Shown here piece after piece: positions 1 to 8,955 of a DNA stretch of 64,000 nt. Each line of letters begins with the position of its first letter. Position 1 is the first letter of the stretch. The stretch covers positions 1 to 64,000 of the forward strand of contig NZ_JABMKY010000008.1 in NCBI RefSeq assembly GCF_013204845.1, in the 5' to 3' direction. The notes under the pieces were generated by a model that did no database searches, was not told the origin of the DNA, and saw nothing but the letters and a program-made list of their open reading frames with translations. The stretch is from Paenibacillus qinlingensis (lineage in GTDB: Bacteria; Bacillota; Bacilli; Paenibacillales; NBRC-103111). The position numbers and the translations under genes were made by a program.

Positions 1-112
1 TTTTGCAATCTCTTTTATAGTCGATTACTCGACTGTGCTTACTCACTCGTTGTTCAGTTTTCAAAGATCAATTTCTTTCGTTCGCTACCGTGTTACCGAA
101 GCAGCGAGAAGT
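1..112 (-). other. rRNA operon leader (5-prime of 16S, gene itself outside window)
   Basis: Read on the minus strand, this stretch holds a boxA-like antitermination element at 71-52 (TGATCTTTGAAAACTGAAC) and a short inverted repeat at 34-19 (AGTCGA, four-base loop, TCGACT). This resembles the leader that precedes 16S rRNA in Bacillales. No 16S 3-prime end lies upstream, so it is a leader rather than a 16S-23S spacer. The rRNA genes would begin beyond position 1 and cannot be confirmed here. Confidence 0.7.
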
Positions 113-141
113 AATATACCATGTTTACTTTTAATGTGCAA
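113..141 (-). promoter_or_regulatory. rrn P2-type promoter
   Basis: On the minus strand there is a -35 TTGCAC (141-136), a 17-bp spacer and a -10 TATATT (118-113), with an A-tract just upstream that could act as an UP element. It drives the leader reading off the left edge. It is the closer of two tandem promoters, the usual rrn arrangement in Bacillota. Confidence 0.75.
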
Positions 142-201
142 CTACTTTTTTTCGAGTTACTTTCAGTTACTCTCGCCAGCCTGTCTTGCGGCCGGATTGA
201 T

Positions 202-231
202 AATATAGCATGGTTTCGACAAATAATGCAA
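202..231 (-). promoter_or_regulatory. rrn P1-type promoter
   Basis: The minus strand shows -35 TTGCAT (231-226), an 18-bp spacer and -10 TATATT (207-202), about 90 bp upstream of the P2-type promoter and in the same orientation. It is probably the first of two tandem rRNA promoters. Confidence 0.6.
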
Positions 232-374
232 TGGTTTATTTAAACTCGTTTTCTATGCTTCTCCTAGTTAGTGGTTGTCGTTGGGTCGACAATAAGCTTT
301 GGGCTATAGGACTATTCCCCCCATTTTTTGCTAATACTAAAGCGTATATATGCTAGTCAGATGAGTGGTGAACT

Positions 375-1220
375 ATGAAAGATATTACATTTAAGGCTTT
401 GGCAATTACTAATGAAATTGATCTGAACAAAATTGCGATTCATTGTGGCATTCCGAAAAGATACACATGGGAACAACCCTTAATCCTCAGGCATAAAGTC
501 CTTGAAAAAATCTATCAAAAGGAATTAGATGATTTACAGCAAGTACTAGTCTTTTCCTTTGGCAGTGTTGTCTTCGTGAATCTGACACACCAGAATGAGA
601 TCATAGCTTTGTTGAAGTTTATTCAATCTTTCGAGCCTGAAATTGCACTTGAAAGAGCCGATAAATTCACAGATGACTACAGTCTCCATATCGAAGAAAC
701 CGAGAGTATGACCCTGACGGATGAATACGTTGTCGCCCCGGAATATGAGTTCTTTTTACCTGAAATGATCGCGACAGTTCTTGCCAAATCAGTGGCACTC
801 GAGAGGAGCGAGGACCAGCTCGGGAAGATTCAAGATAACCTCGAAATCATGATTGATAGACTGGAAAAAGGAAAGCTTCGCGTCGGCAACAAAGAATTGG
901 CCAGAACGACCGCCAAGATCGTCCGCCATGAGTTTAACACGTTAGCTTATATCATGATTTTGGATAAACCCGAGTTGACTTGGACGCATAGCTCAGCAAG
1001 CCAGTTTTACGATGAGATGATCGTGTTTTTTGAATTAAATGACCGCTATACTATATTGAAAAGTAAAACAGATATTCTCTATCATATCTTAGAAGGGTTT
1101 TCGACGATCAGTCATTCGATCCGAGGTCTTTTCGTAGAATGGATTGTCGTGATTCTTATCGTCATTGAGGTCGTGTTAACGGTATTACAAATTATTGGTT
1201 GGCTACCCTCATCACATTAA
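375..1220 (+). CDS. RMD1/YagE (DUF155) family membrane-anchored protein
   Basis: The 281-residue protein has the make-up of the RMD1/DUF155 family: an acidic N-terminal half with a hydrophobic strand reading LVFSFGSVVF near residue 58, a helical middle with a KIVRHEFNTLAY stretch near 190, and one C-terminal membrane segment at about 256-277. Eukaryotic relatives (Rmd1, Rmd8) are organelle-associated and have no enzymatic role known to me; bacterial members are uncharacterised. ATG 375 follows a weak GGTGA-like site. The gene stands alone on the plus strand, divergent from the rrn leader and convergent with the gene at 1277. A tail-anchored inner-face membrane protein is the most that can be inferred. 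Confidence 0.75.
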   Translation: MKDITFKALAITNEIDLNKIAIHCGIPKRYTWEQPLILRHKVLEKIYQKELDDLQQVLVFSFGSVVFVNLTHQNEIIALLKFIQSFEPEIALERADKFTDDYSLHIEETESMTLTDEYVVAPEYEFFLPEMIATVLAKSVALERSEDQLGKIQDNLEIMIDRLEKGKLRVGNKELARTTAKIVRHEFNTLAYIMILDKPELTWTHSSASQFYDEMIVFFELNDRYTILKSKTDILYHILEGFSTISHSIRGLFVEWIVVILIVIEVVLTVLQIIGWLPSSH

Positions 1221-1259
1221 AAAACACCTGACCTTCATAAACGAAGGTTAGGTGTTTTT
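1221..1259. terminator. bidirectional intrinsic terminator
   Basis: A stem of AACACCTGACCTTC paired with GAAGGTTAGGTGTT (one G-T pair) encloses a short loop and is flanked by A-runs on the left and T-runs on the right. It sits between the convergent genes ending at 1220 and 1277 and should stop both. Confidence 0.9.
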
Positions 1260-1276
1260 GCTTAGATCTCATTCAA

Positions 1277-2731
1277 CTAATCTTCCCTGGTATACGCATA
1301 AAGCTGCGCCCATAAGCCTAACCCCATTTGCGAGTATACCCGATAGCCACTTCGTTGCAGTTCCATACCCCCTGCATTATGCTGAGCAACGCCCGTCAAA
1401 ATCCCATCTGGTGACAGATAACCGGATAGCTCCAGGAGATTGTGCTTAGCGATCGTCATGTAGGTGTTTGGTAACAACTGCCGACTGGCCGCCAAGGCGA
1501 ACGCGGCAGAAATTCCTGCCGATCCTGAGGTATCAATTCCTGTCGCCGAATCATCCACGAAACAAGACCACAGCCCACTCGGCTGTCTCCAATGCAAAGC
1601 CACCTGAGCAACGCGGATAATTTCAGCCTCTAGCTCCGCTATCCCTGCCAAATTGGCGAAAGGAGAATCCTTCAGCTCGACGCAGGTTTTAACCAACCCT
1701 AGACAATACCAAGCGAACGCCCTTGCCCAGCTACGAAATGTGTGCTCTTGTGATCTTGCATGAAAGCGCAGATACACATGCTGCTCGCGTGCCAGGCAAT
1801 CCCGTCGGAGCAGAATCTGTGCAATAGCTTGCTCGGCCATATCCTGACGATTAAACTGCCTGGCCATAACAGCAAGCGGATAGGCAACCGTGTAAGAGCC
1901 TTCTGCCGAAACCATGTCCTCATCAATGACGGCGCCGCCGTTCCTGCGACCTGTAGCCTCAAAAAACTCAAGCGCTTTGAGAATGACAGGATGATTCATG
2001 CGGTATTTTACAATGACGGCCAGCGGCAAGGTTGCTTCAATCGTTGTAAAAGTCCCATCAGCTTGTCGACCATGTAAGTCTTCATAGTGCAATTCCCCTT
2101 GCTCATTAAAAAACTGACTGAAATGCAAATCCAGGATGGGATTCACTCGTTCCTCCCCCAGAATGGGCTGTAAACTGTGCAGCCCATCCAGCACACATCC
2201 TTCCATCCATCCAAATGGTTGAAGAGAGGAGAGTGAAAGCATGGTATTCAACGCTTCATCGATGCGTGAATTTGGTTCTCCCATCAGCAAGTGAGGAGCG
2301 AATAACACCCGCTCCGGCTCATCATGATGGGCATTAAAAACCCAAAGTGGTTCCTTGCCACCTTTGAGCTCCAATCGCACCCCTTCATGCAGCGCAGCAG
2401 CAGTCTGTTTCTCCGTTAGCAGGAGCTCAAAGGGCTGAAATACATATGCATACCGAATATCTATAGCACCAATCCATTCATTGGATTGACGCAAGATGAC
2501 ATCAACCTGCTGTGCATCCCGATAGTCTAAGGCGACGGTGATCCGCAACCGACTGCCTTGTCCTGCTGTCTGCTTGAGCTGATCTCCATGTAAGTGCCAT
2601 AGCAACGAAAGTTGCTCCTGACCCTCTCCTAAGTGCGCAGCACGCCACCCTCTAGTAATCTGTTTACCCTCAGGTAAGAGAGCCTTCGACTCGCTGATAA
2701 CGTGGGCCGGCAAATAATGAACCTGTCTCAT
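1277..2731 (-). CDS. GH105/GH88-like unsaturated uronyl hydrolase
   Basis: The 484-residue cytoplasmic protein has no signal peptide. Its C-terminal 300 residues show the alternating helices and aromatic patches of alpha6/alpha6-barrel hydrolases of the YteR/YesR type: RSWARAFAWYCLGLV, GLWSCFVDD and DTSGSAGISAAFALA. Such enzymes remove unsaturated galacturonyl or glucuronyl residues from oligosaccharides made by polysaccharide lyases. The first 180 residues look like a separate beta-rich domain, making the protein longer than the usual 340-380. It is the last gene of the operon, 15 bp after the AraC regulator, so it probably processes the sugar imported by the adjacent ABC system. The family is reasonably clear; the substrate is not. 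Confidence 0.65.
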   Translation of the reverse strand: MRQVHYLPAHVISESKALLPEGKQITRGWRAAHLGEGQEQLSLLWHLHGDQLKQTAGQGSRLRITVALDYRDAQQVDVILRQSNEWIGAIDIRYAYVFQPFELLLTEKQTAAALHEGVRLELKGGKEPLWVFNAHHDEPERVLFAPHLLMGEPNSRIDEALNTMLSLSSLQPFGWMEGCVLDGLHSLQPILGEERVNPILDLHFSQFFNEQGELHYEDLHGRQADGTFTTIEATLPLAVIVKYRMNHPVILKALEFFEATGRRNGGAVIDEDMVSAEGSYTVAYPLAVMARQFNRQDMAEQAIAQILLRRDCLAREQHVYLRFHARSQEHTFRSWARAFAWYCLGLVKTCVELKDSPFANLAGIAELEAEIIRVAQVALHWRQPSGLWSCFVDDSATGIDTSGSAGISAAFALAASRQLLPNTYMTIAKHNLLELSGYLSPDGILTGVAQHNAGGMELQRSGYRVYSQMGLGLWAQLYAYTRED

Positions 2732-2746
2732 CTTCGATCCCGCTCT

Positions 2747-5056
2747 CTATTTGAATTGATCACGATACTGGCTCGGTGTCACTTGTACAACCTTTTTAAA
2801 ATTTCGATTGAAGTTAGAAGCCGTGCTATATTGCAGCTTTTCAGCAATATCCGCGATCTTCATATCCGTTTCTTGCAGCCAGCGCTTGGCAACTTCAATG
2901 CGATAGTTCGAGACATACTCGGAGAAATTAACACCAGTGTCCTTCTTGAACACACGGCTAATATAGCTTGGATGGTAATGAAACCGAGCAGCAAACATTT
3001 CAACGCTTAAATCCTGGTCAAAATATTGTTCAATCTCCGAAATCATCAGCATCGAAATATTCACTTCCTGCTTGCGCTGGCGCTCCCCTGTCCAAGCGAG
3101 CAGCGGCTGAACAATCTGCTTCCAAAACCATTCTTCGATCTGTTTGGCTGAATGCATACGCACCAAAATATCCGAGGAGAAAATCTCCTTTTGGAAAACC
3201 TCTTGTACTGATTCACCTGCATCCTGAACAAGTCCCGTTAAGTTGTTGAATAAACGTCCAATAAAATGCTGATAATCGGAGTGGTTCATCTGGTTTTTCA
3301 GAAAATCTGCAATAATAGCCTGTAATCTTTCCTGCGCCTGCTCTTCATTCGATTGCTTAATAGCCTCCATAATCTGAAATTCAAGCTCTTTCGGATAACG
3401 GAACATCTGCGCTTTATTGGGCTCCACCTCGTCAATGAACAGAATGGACTCCGATCCCAGTCTAACGCGATAAGCCAATGCATCCAGACTTTCTTGATGA
3501 GCGAGCGGTGCATACATAAAATTCGCGTACCTCCTGCTGATCCCTATGCTTATTTTCAGATTCAAATATTGCTTAATGGTATTACGTATTTCTTCGGATT
3601 TATTAAACACCTGTACTTTTAATGGCGTATCATCTTCTAGACCGCCACCTAAGAACAGAACGACGCCTTGGTTCTGAACAATCGAGCTGAGCTTCATGGA
3701 CTGCGGGACAATCTCTTCAATCATATTATGAATCGCGTACAGCATCAGATCCATGTCCTTTTCGGAATAGCGCGTTCCTTCCAACGTATCAATTTGTAGG
3801 GCCAGCACACACCATCGATCCCAATTTGTTGGAAAATCATGTCGTTCTAGTTGATCTTCCATTGAATCTAGCCGAATATCGCCAGTTAGTAATTTAAATA
3901 CCAAGAATTCACGCGTCTGGCTATGCAGAAATACCATTTCCTCTTTTAGCTTCGTACTTGATTTCGTCAAATGATTCAAATGCTCACTAATATAGCTCAA
4001 CTCATTGTTCTGCATCTGTTTGTAATCTGGCTGAATAGAACGATAGATCCGTTGAATCGGTGAATACAGCTTATGCGAAAAAAAGAACGATGTCGTGATA
4101 ACAAGTGTGATCAAAATGCCTACAAAAATAATCGTATAGAGCTTGATGCCATTCGATTTACTCATCACATATTCTAATGGCGTAATGGATGCATAAATCC
4201 AATTGTTATATAGCGCATGATTATAGTGAATGACAAACTCCTGACCATCCTGTTTATAGAAGAAAAAACCTTCTTGCTCGCCACTTGTGAGAATTTGCTG
4301 ATAATAGCTCTCCGTCTTCACATTCGTTCCTATGTCATGATTGTTTAAGCTTGCGACGACAGACCCTAACTCATCAATGATCAACGTACGTCCTTTACTG
4401 ACATCACCAGCAAGACGCTTACTAAGTTCTTGCAAGGGAACATTAATTGAAATAATGCCATCGGGGTTGATCGCATTCAGCGGAATATGCTTAATGAGCT
4501 TAAATACATGACCGGACTTCTCATCGTCTGTCAGCTTCCAATAGGAACGGCGAGAGTCATCTCGATAGGAGATCAGTAACTTTTGCAAATCATATAAACG
4601 TTTATCATGCGTCTCGATCAAGGGACGATCTTTCATCGGATAGACAGCACCGCCCTCAACAATCCAATCCTGACGGTAGCTCATCAAATTAACGTCTTGA
4701 ATACCCAATTCGAACACTTGAATATGGACGAGCTCGTAGAGCAGTTTCTCAAAGAGATCATGGTATTCGTAGGCAAATGGCACATCCAATACCGTTTGCA
4801 TCGAAATCGCATTCGTCATAACAGTTCCGCTAATCGTTTGCGTTGCTAAGGTATCAATGGTTTTAAGTAAATATTCGACTTTCTCCTTGTTCTGCTTCAG
4901 GATGAGCCGATTGCTGGCGATAATCTCTTCCTCCAGAATGGCCGAGGATTTATTAAAGGAAAGGTAGCCAAGAAGCACAACAGGCAGTATCCCGATAATG
5001 CAGCTAAGCAACACTAAATTTTTGAAAAATCTGGATGTCTGGAATCTACTCATCAT
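2747..5056 (-). CDS. membrane-bound AraC-family regulator with extracytoplasmic sensor
   Basis: The protein has about 769 residues from the chosen start. One membrane segment near residues 12-32 precedes an extracytoplasmic sensor of roughly 250 residues, a second segment (KLYTIIFVGILITLVITTSFFF) follows near 305-325, then a linker region and a C-terminal AraC helix-turn-helix with the signature VSNYRIEVAKRWL and VQVTPSQYRDQ. These one-component regulators typically sit next to sugar ABC operons in Paenibacillus. The open frame extends upstream to 5098, but a GAGGG site lies just before ATG-ATG at 5056/5053, so that start is preferred. It lies between the lipoprotein and GH105 genes and probably controls this operon in response to its substrate. 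Confidence 0.85.
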   Translation of the reverse strand: MMSRFQTSRFFKNLVLLSCIIGILPVVLLGYLSFNKSSAILEEEIIASNRLILKQNKEKVEYLLKTIDTLATQTISGTVMTNAISMQTVLDVPFAYEYHDLFEKLLYELVHIQVFELGIQDVNLMSYRQDWIVEGGAVYPMKDRPLIETHDKRLYDLQKLLISYRDDSRRSYWKLTDDEKSGHVFKLIKHIPLNAINPDGIISINVPLQELSKRLAGDVSKGRTLIIDELGSVVASLNNHDIGTNVKTESYYQQILTSGEQEGFFFYKQDGQEFVIHYNHALYNNWIYASITPLEYVMSKSNGIKLYTIIFVGILITLVITTSFFFSHKLYSPIQRIYRSIQPDYKQMQNNELSYISEHLNHLTKSSTKLKEEMVFLHSQTREFLVFKLLTGDIRLDSMEDQLERHDFPTNWDRWCVLALQIDTLEGTRYSEKDMDLMLYAIHNMIEEIVPQSMKLSSIVQNQGVVLFLGGGLEDDTPLKVQVFNKSEEIRNTIKQYLNLKISIGISRRYANFMYAPLAHQESLDALAYRVRLGSESILFIDEVEPNKAQMFRYPKELEFQIMEAIKQSNEEQAQERLQAIIADFLKNQMNHSDYQHFIGRLFNNLTGLVQDAGESVQEVFQKEIFSSDILVRMHSAKQIEEWFWKQIVQPLLAWTGERQRKQEVNISMLMISEIEQYFDQDLSVEMFAARFHYHPSYISRVFKKDTGVNFSEYVSNYRIEVAKRWLQETDMKIADIAEKLQYSTASNFNRNFKKVVQVTPSQYRDQFK

Positions 5057-5153
5057 GAGTCCCTCACTCTTCCCCATATTCCTTATACCATTCATCATAT
5101 CATGGAAGGGAGTAAAGGGGCTGCATCCTTAGATACGCCCCTTTATGCCTTGC

Positions 5154-6653
5154 TTACTTTTTCTTATAAAGCTCAGAAAGTTCTTTCGCGACTTGATCGC
5201 CGCCAACTTTTTTCCATTGTTGAATAGCCGCATCGAAGCCAGCATCGTCTATTTTGCCCATGATGTATTGCGCTCGCGCATCAATGAGGAGGGTTTTCAA
5301 CTGCGCGTCCTTCTCTGTTTGGGTTGGCGAAATCAGACCCATGGATGGATCCTGAACGCTTGCGGCAGCAAGCTCTGTCATCCGCTTTTTCAATAGGACA
5401 TCCGTATCTGTCGTGCCCGTTGGGTACACAATCGCATCCGTTGTAATCAAGTTTTTGAGATCATCTACATTGAATTGCTCTGCCGCTGGCTTTTTATCAT
5501 TTTCTTGGGAAATACGGACAAATTCTGCTTTTGCTTCATCACTATTTTCTGTATTGAAATAGCGAAGAACTTCACGAAGTTCTTTTTCTGTCTTCACACT
5601 CGTTTTCGGAATCAAGGCTCCGCCGAAATGACCAGCAGCTGCATACGATTTACCGTTAATAGGCGGACTTACCGTCATGGTATACTTATTTTTCGTATCT
5701 GCCATTTGAAGATAGTAGAACGGTACGACAGCATCAATGGCTTCGATACTGAGCCCTACTTTATTGTTGTATAAATCTTTTCTAGCTTCATTCCGCACAA
5801 CGATCGCAAAGTTTTTATTAATTAAATTCTCGTTATACAATTTGCGAAGGAAGGTCAAACCTTCACGATACTCTTTGGTTTCTACATCTTTCATAAAATT
5901 CCCGCTCTTATCTACCATCCAGTTGTTCGGGGCGCCAAACCATGCGAAAATATCAGCTGGGATACTATTTTCATAGAGCATGAGGCCGTACGTATCATTG
6001 ACACCATTTTTATCAGGGTCTTTCTCTTTAAATGCTTTCAATACGTTGTAAAATTCATCGATCGTCTTCGGTTCCGTAAGACCCACATTATCGAGCCAAT
6101 CCTTGCGAATAATCGTACCTGCACGTACAAGTGGACGCGGACGCGGAATCACATAGTATTTGCCATCAATAGCGAGATTGTTTAAGATATTCTGATCGTA
6201 TTTTTTCAAATTTGGAAACTCGTTCAAGTATGGCGTTAAATCCCAGAACATACCGGACCGTACACCGTTAAGCACCGAGGTAATGAATGGATTTTCTACC
6301 ATAATCGTTTGAGGCATCTCACCAGAAGTCATCGTAACGTTCAATTTCTCGCTGTAAACATTAAATGGCACATACGTAATATCCAGCTTCGCATTCGCTA
6401 TGCGCTCTGTCTCTTTGACAACGGGCCCATCTGCTTTCGGAGCTGTGTTGGATAAATACACATTTAACATTGACACTTTAGCAGGGCCTGTCGGCGCAGC
6501 CGGGCTCGATGCAGGTCCGGGACTCCCTCCTGCACTTGGACTTGATGTCCCCGGCGTGTCGGTTGATGTTGTACAACCCGATAGTATAGCGGAAACAGCT
6601 AGAACCATCGTGAGTGAGAGCCCCCATGACTTAACCACTTTTTTGCTTTTCAC
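5154..6653 (-). CDS. sugar ABC transporter substrate-binding lipoprotein (LplA-like)
   Basis: The 499-residue protein starts at GTG 6653 behind an AAGGAGGAG site. A signal peptide ends in a lipobox LSGC (Cys about 27), followed by a Ser/Gly/Pro/Ala-rich linker, so the mature protein should be lipid-anchored outside the membrane. The body has the family 1 solute-binding pattern: KLNVTMTSGEMP, then IRKDWLDNVGLTEPKTIDEF, and a DPDKNGVNDTYG calcium-like loop near 215. The partner permeases are two and three genes upstream, with a Rieske gene in between. The substrate is unknown; an unsaturated or uronic oligosaccharide is suggested only by the GH105 neighbour. Confidence 0.9.
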   Translation of the reverse strand: MKSKKVVKSWGLSLTMVLAVSAILSGCTTSTDTPGTSSPSAGGSPGPASSPAAPTGPAKVSMLNVYLSNTAPKADGPVVKETERIANAKLDITYVPFNVYSEKLNVTMTSGEMPQTIMVENPFITSVLNGVRSGMFWDLTPYLNEFPNLKKYDQNILNNLAIDGKYYVIPRPRPLVRAGTIIRKDWLDNVGLTEPKTIDEFYNVLKAFKEKDPDKNGVNDTYGLMLYENSIPADIFAWFGAPNNWMVDKSGNFMKDVETKEYREGLTFLRKLYNENLINKNFAIVVRNEARKDLYNNKVGLSIEAIDAVVPFYYLQMADTKNKYTMTVSPPINGKSYAAAGHFGGALIPKTSVKTEKELREVLRYFNTENSDEAKAEFVRISQENDKKPAAEQFNVDDLKNLITTDAIVYPTGTTDTDVLLKKRMTELAAASVQDPSMGLISPTQTEKDAQLKTLLIDARAQYIMGKIDDAGFDAAIQQWKKVGGDQVAKELSELYKKK

Positions 6654-6688
6654 ATTTACTCCTCCTTAGTTGTTGAACATGTCTATAT

Positions 6689-6720
6689 AAGGCGGCTGTA
6701 TGTCTAAGTATAGCCGCTTT
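6689..6720 (-). other. intercistronic stem-loop
   Basis: On the minus strand AAGCGGCT pairs with AGCCGCCTT around a 14-base loop, between the Rieske and lipoprotein genes. No T-tract follows, so it is more likely an mRNA-stabilising or processing element that lets the lipoprotein be made in excess, as is common in ABC operons. Confidence 0.45.
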
Positions 6721-6727
6721 GACACCC

Positions 6728-7123
6728 TTATACCCACATATAAATGCCGTCTGTCTGCAATTCCAGCTCTGCTTTCTCTAAACTTTCCTGCCCAGCATTC
6801 GTGAAGTCCAACTTTCCTTGACGAAGCTTGGTCTGAGGATCAACCAGGTGCTCGCCTGTCGTCAGATCGAACTCCCAGCCATGCCAAGGGCACCTGACAA
6901 TCTCATTTTCACGCCCAAGCTTATATTCGTAGACGAGAGAGGGCAGACGCGTCCCCGTAATGACTCCCTTGCAGACGGGAGCGCCGAAGTGCGGGCACGC
7001 ATTGCGCCATGCGTAATATTCGCCCTTCACCTTATAGATGCCGTACTCGGCATTTTTGACTTTAACCATTTTACAGGTACCTTCCACAATCTCATCTTTT
7101 GCAGCTACCCATATCTTTTCCAT
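6728..7123 (-). CDS. Rieske [2Fe-2S] domain protein
   Basis: The 131-residue soluble protein contains both halves of a Rieske cluster site: C43-P-H45 in ACPHFGAPVC and C78-P-W-H81 in CPWHGWEFD. The two halves are 32 residues apart, against the usual 15-17, because of an inserted segment around residues 52-76. It has no signal or membrane segment, so it should be a cytoplasmic electron carrier or a small ferredoxin-like subunit. AGGAGG precedes ATG 7123. It lies 20 bp after a sugar permease gene and 74 bp before the lipoprotein gene. No oxygenase alpha subunit or ferredoxin reductase is visible in the window, so its redox partner is unknown. An operon with an amidohydrolase hints at catabolism of an aromatic group. 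Confidence 0.88.
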   Translation of the reverse strand: MEKIWVAAKDEIVEGTCKMVKVKNAEYGIYKVKGEYYAWRNACPHFGAPVCKGVITGTRLPSLVYEYKLGRENEIVRCPWHGWEFDLTTGEHLVDPQTKLRQGKLDFTNAGQESLEKAELELQTDGIYMWV

Positions 7124-7143
7124 GCATGTATGCCTCCTTTCTA

Positions 7144-8019
7144 CTATCCCTTCACAGAGCCGACTAAGGCGCCTTTTGCAAAGTATTTTTGTAAAAATGG
7201 ATAGACGACCAAGATCGGCAAAGTAGCCACCGTGATAACGGCCATTTTCACTGTTTCTGGGGGGATCGCAGATTCCCCGGCTATTGAGCCCTGCTCCACA
7301 AAGCCTGCTTGAGAAACCATGACAATCTGTCTAAGCAGTACCTGGATGGGCCATTTCTCCGTATCATTAATGTACAGGATGGCATGCATGTAAGTGTTCC
7401 ACTGAAGCACAGCGTAGAACAAAGTCAGCGTAGCAATTGCCGGTAAAGACAGTGGAATAATGATACGGAAAAGCATCCGTAAGTCCCCGCATCCGTCGAT
7501 TTTCGCGGATTCCTCAAGCTCCTCTGGGATGTTCTTGAAGAAATTAATCATGATAATGAGATAGAAAGCGATAATTGCCCTCGGTAAAATCAGCGACCAA
7601 TAGGAATTCAGCAGGCCAAGTTCTTTCACGACAAGATAATCCGGAATCATGCCGCCTTGAAAAATCATCGTCACCACAATGAGAAACATGATGCTGCGCC
7701 GGAAGTGAAAGCGATTCCTCGATAAGGGATACGCAAACAACGTCGTAAGCAGTAAGCTTGTCAGTGTACCTGCAACGGTAATCCATACGGTAATCCCTAA
7801 GCTTTTGGGCAGCGCATTGGTTGTAAAGATGTACGAATAGGCCTTCAGGGAGAACTCCGTTGGAAATAGCAGGAACGATCGTGAGTTATACTCGGCAACA
7901 GAGGCAAAGGAACTGGAAATCACATGGATAAATGGCACAACCGTAATTAATGCAAACAAGCTAAGCAGAATAATATTGATTCCATCAAACAAATAATTTC
8001 CCCAACGTTTATCCGTCAT
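7144..8019 (-). CDS. sugar ABC transporter permease (YtcP/LplC-like)
   Basis: The 291-residue membrane protein has about six segments and the MalG-type features: an EAA-like loop (EESAKIDGCGDLR, near 185) that contacts the ATPase, and the C-terminal signature PFLQKYFAKGALVGSVKG shared by CUT1 permeases of this group. GAGGGG precedes ATG 8019, one base after the stop of the LplB-like partner, so the two are translationally coupled. The ATP-binding subunit is absent from the operon and is probably a shared MsmX-type protein. Confidence 0.92.
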   Translation of the reverse strand: MTDKRWGNYLFDGINIILLSLFALITVVPFIHVISSSFASVAEYNSRSFLLFPTEFSLKAYSYIFTTNALPKSLGITVWITVAGTLTSLLLTTLFAYPLSRNRFHFRRSIMFLIVVTMIFQGGMIPDYLVVKELGLLNSYWSLILPRAIIAFYLIIMINFFKNIPEELEESAKIDGCGDLRMLFRIIIPLSLPAIATLTLFYAVLQWNTYMHAILYINDTEKWPIQVLLRQIVMVSQAGFVEQGSIAGESAIPPETVKMAVITVATLPILVVYPFLQKYFAKGALVGSVKG

Positions 8020-8943
8020 TTAGTAGAGCCCCTCCTCGCCTGATTTCTTCACAAGCCAGTTTGCCAACACGACAAGGAGTAGGCCTACAACGCCTTTAAA
8101 TAGGCCAACTGAAGTCGCATAGCTAAGCTGCCCGTTAACTAAGCCCACGCGATACACATAGGTATCGAAAACCTCTCCCACATCACGCGTCAGCGAGTTG
8201 ACAATATTAAAGACATGATCAAAACTTGTTTCCAAGATGTCACTTATTTTCAGCAGGAGTAGGATCACAATTGTACTGCGTATGCCCGGCAACGTGATGT
8301 GCCAAATTTGACGGAAGCGTCCAGCCCCATCCATTTTGGCTGCCTCATATAACTCTGGACTTATAGCCGCCAGCGCAGCTAGATAAATAACGGTTCCCCA
8401 TCCGCTATCCCGCCAGATGACTTGCAGAATATACATGGGACGGAAAAATTTGGGATCCATCATGATTGAAAATTTTTGGAAACCCAGCGAGGCAATCCAG
8501 GATTGGAATAAGCTCTGTTCGGATTCGAAGATAACGAAAAACATCGCGACTACAACGACCCATGACATAAAATGCGGAATATAGACAAGTGTTTGAATCC
8601 AGCGTTTGAACCACTCTCGACGCAATTCATTCAGCATTAAGGACAGTATGATTGGCGCTGGAAAGGCAAAGACCAATTGATACAGTGAAAGCATCAACGT
8701 ATTGCGCAGCAGCATGAAGAAATCAGGATCAGAGAATAAGCGATGAAAATGCTTCAATCCTACCCATTCACTTCCGAAAAAACCGGTGAACGGCTGGAAG
8801 TTCTGAAAGGCAATAATGATGCCGCCCATTGGCCAATATTTAAACAAGATAAAATAGAGAATGCCTGGCAAGGCCATGATGTACAGCCAGTGATCACGTC
8901 GTAGATCTTTGAGCAATGTTAATCTGATTCTGGATGCCTTCAC
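8020..8943 (-). CDS. sugar ABC transporter permease (LplB-like)
   Basis: The 307-residue permease starts at GTG 8943 behind GAGGGGG. It has the LplB opening (YIMALPGILYFILFKYWPMG), about six membrane segments, the EAA loop EAAKMDGAGRFRQIWHITLP near 210-230, and the conserved ending with VGLFKGVVGLLLV. It pairs with the YtcP-like protein at 7144 to form the channel. It is the second gene of the operon, 12 bp after the amidohydrolase. Confidence 0.92.
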   Translation of the reverse strand: MKASRIRLTLLKDLRRDHWLYIMALPGILYFILFKYWPMGGIIIAFQNFQPFTGFFGSEWVGLKHFHRLFSDPDFFMLLRNTLMLSLYQLVFAFPAPIILSLMLNELRREWFKRWIQTLVYIPHFMSWVVVVAMFFVIFESEQSLFQSWIASLGFQKFSIMMDPKFFRPMYILQVIWRDSGWGTVIYLAALAAISPELYEAAKMDGAGRFRQIWHITLPGIRSTIVILLLLKISDILETSFDHVFNIVNSLTRDVGEVFDTYVYRVGLVNGQLSYATSVGLFKGVVGLLLVVLANWLVKKSGEEGLY

Positions 8944-8955
8944 CGATAATCCCCC

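Noticed and set aside
1-112. 16S-23S spacer instead of a 16S leader
   Set aside because: No 16S 3-prime end or tRNA lies upstream, whereas two promoters do.
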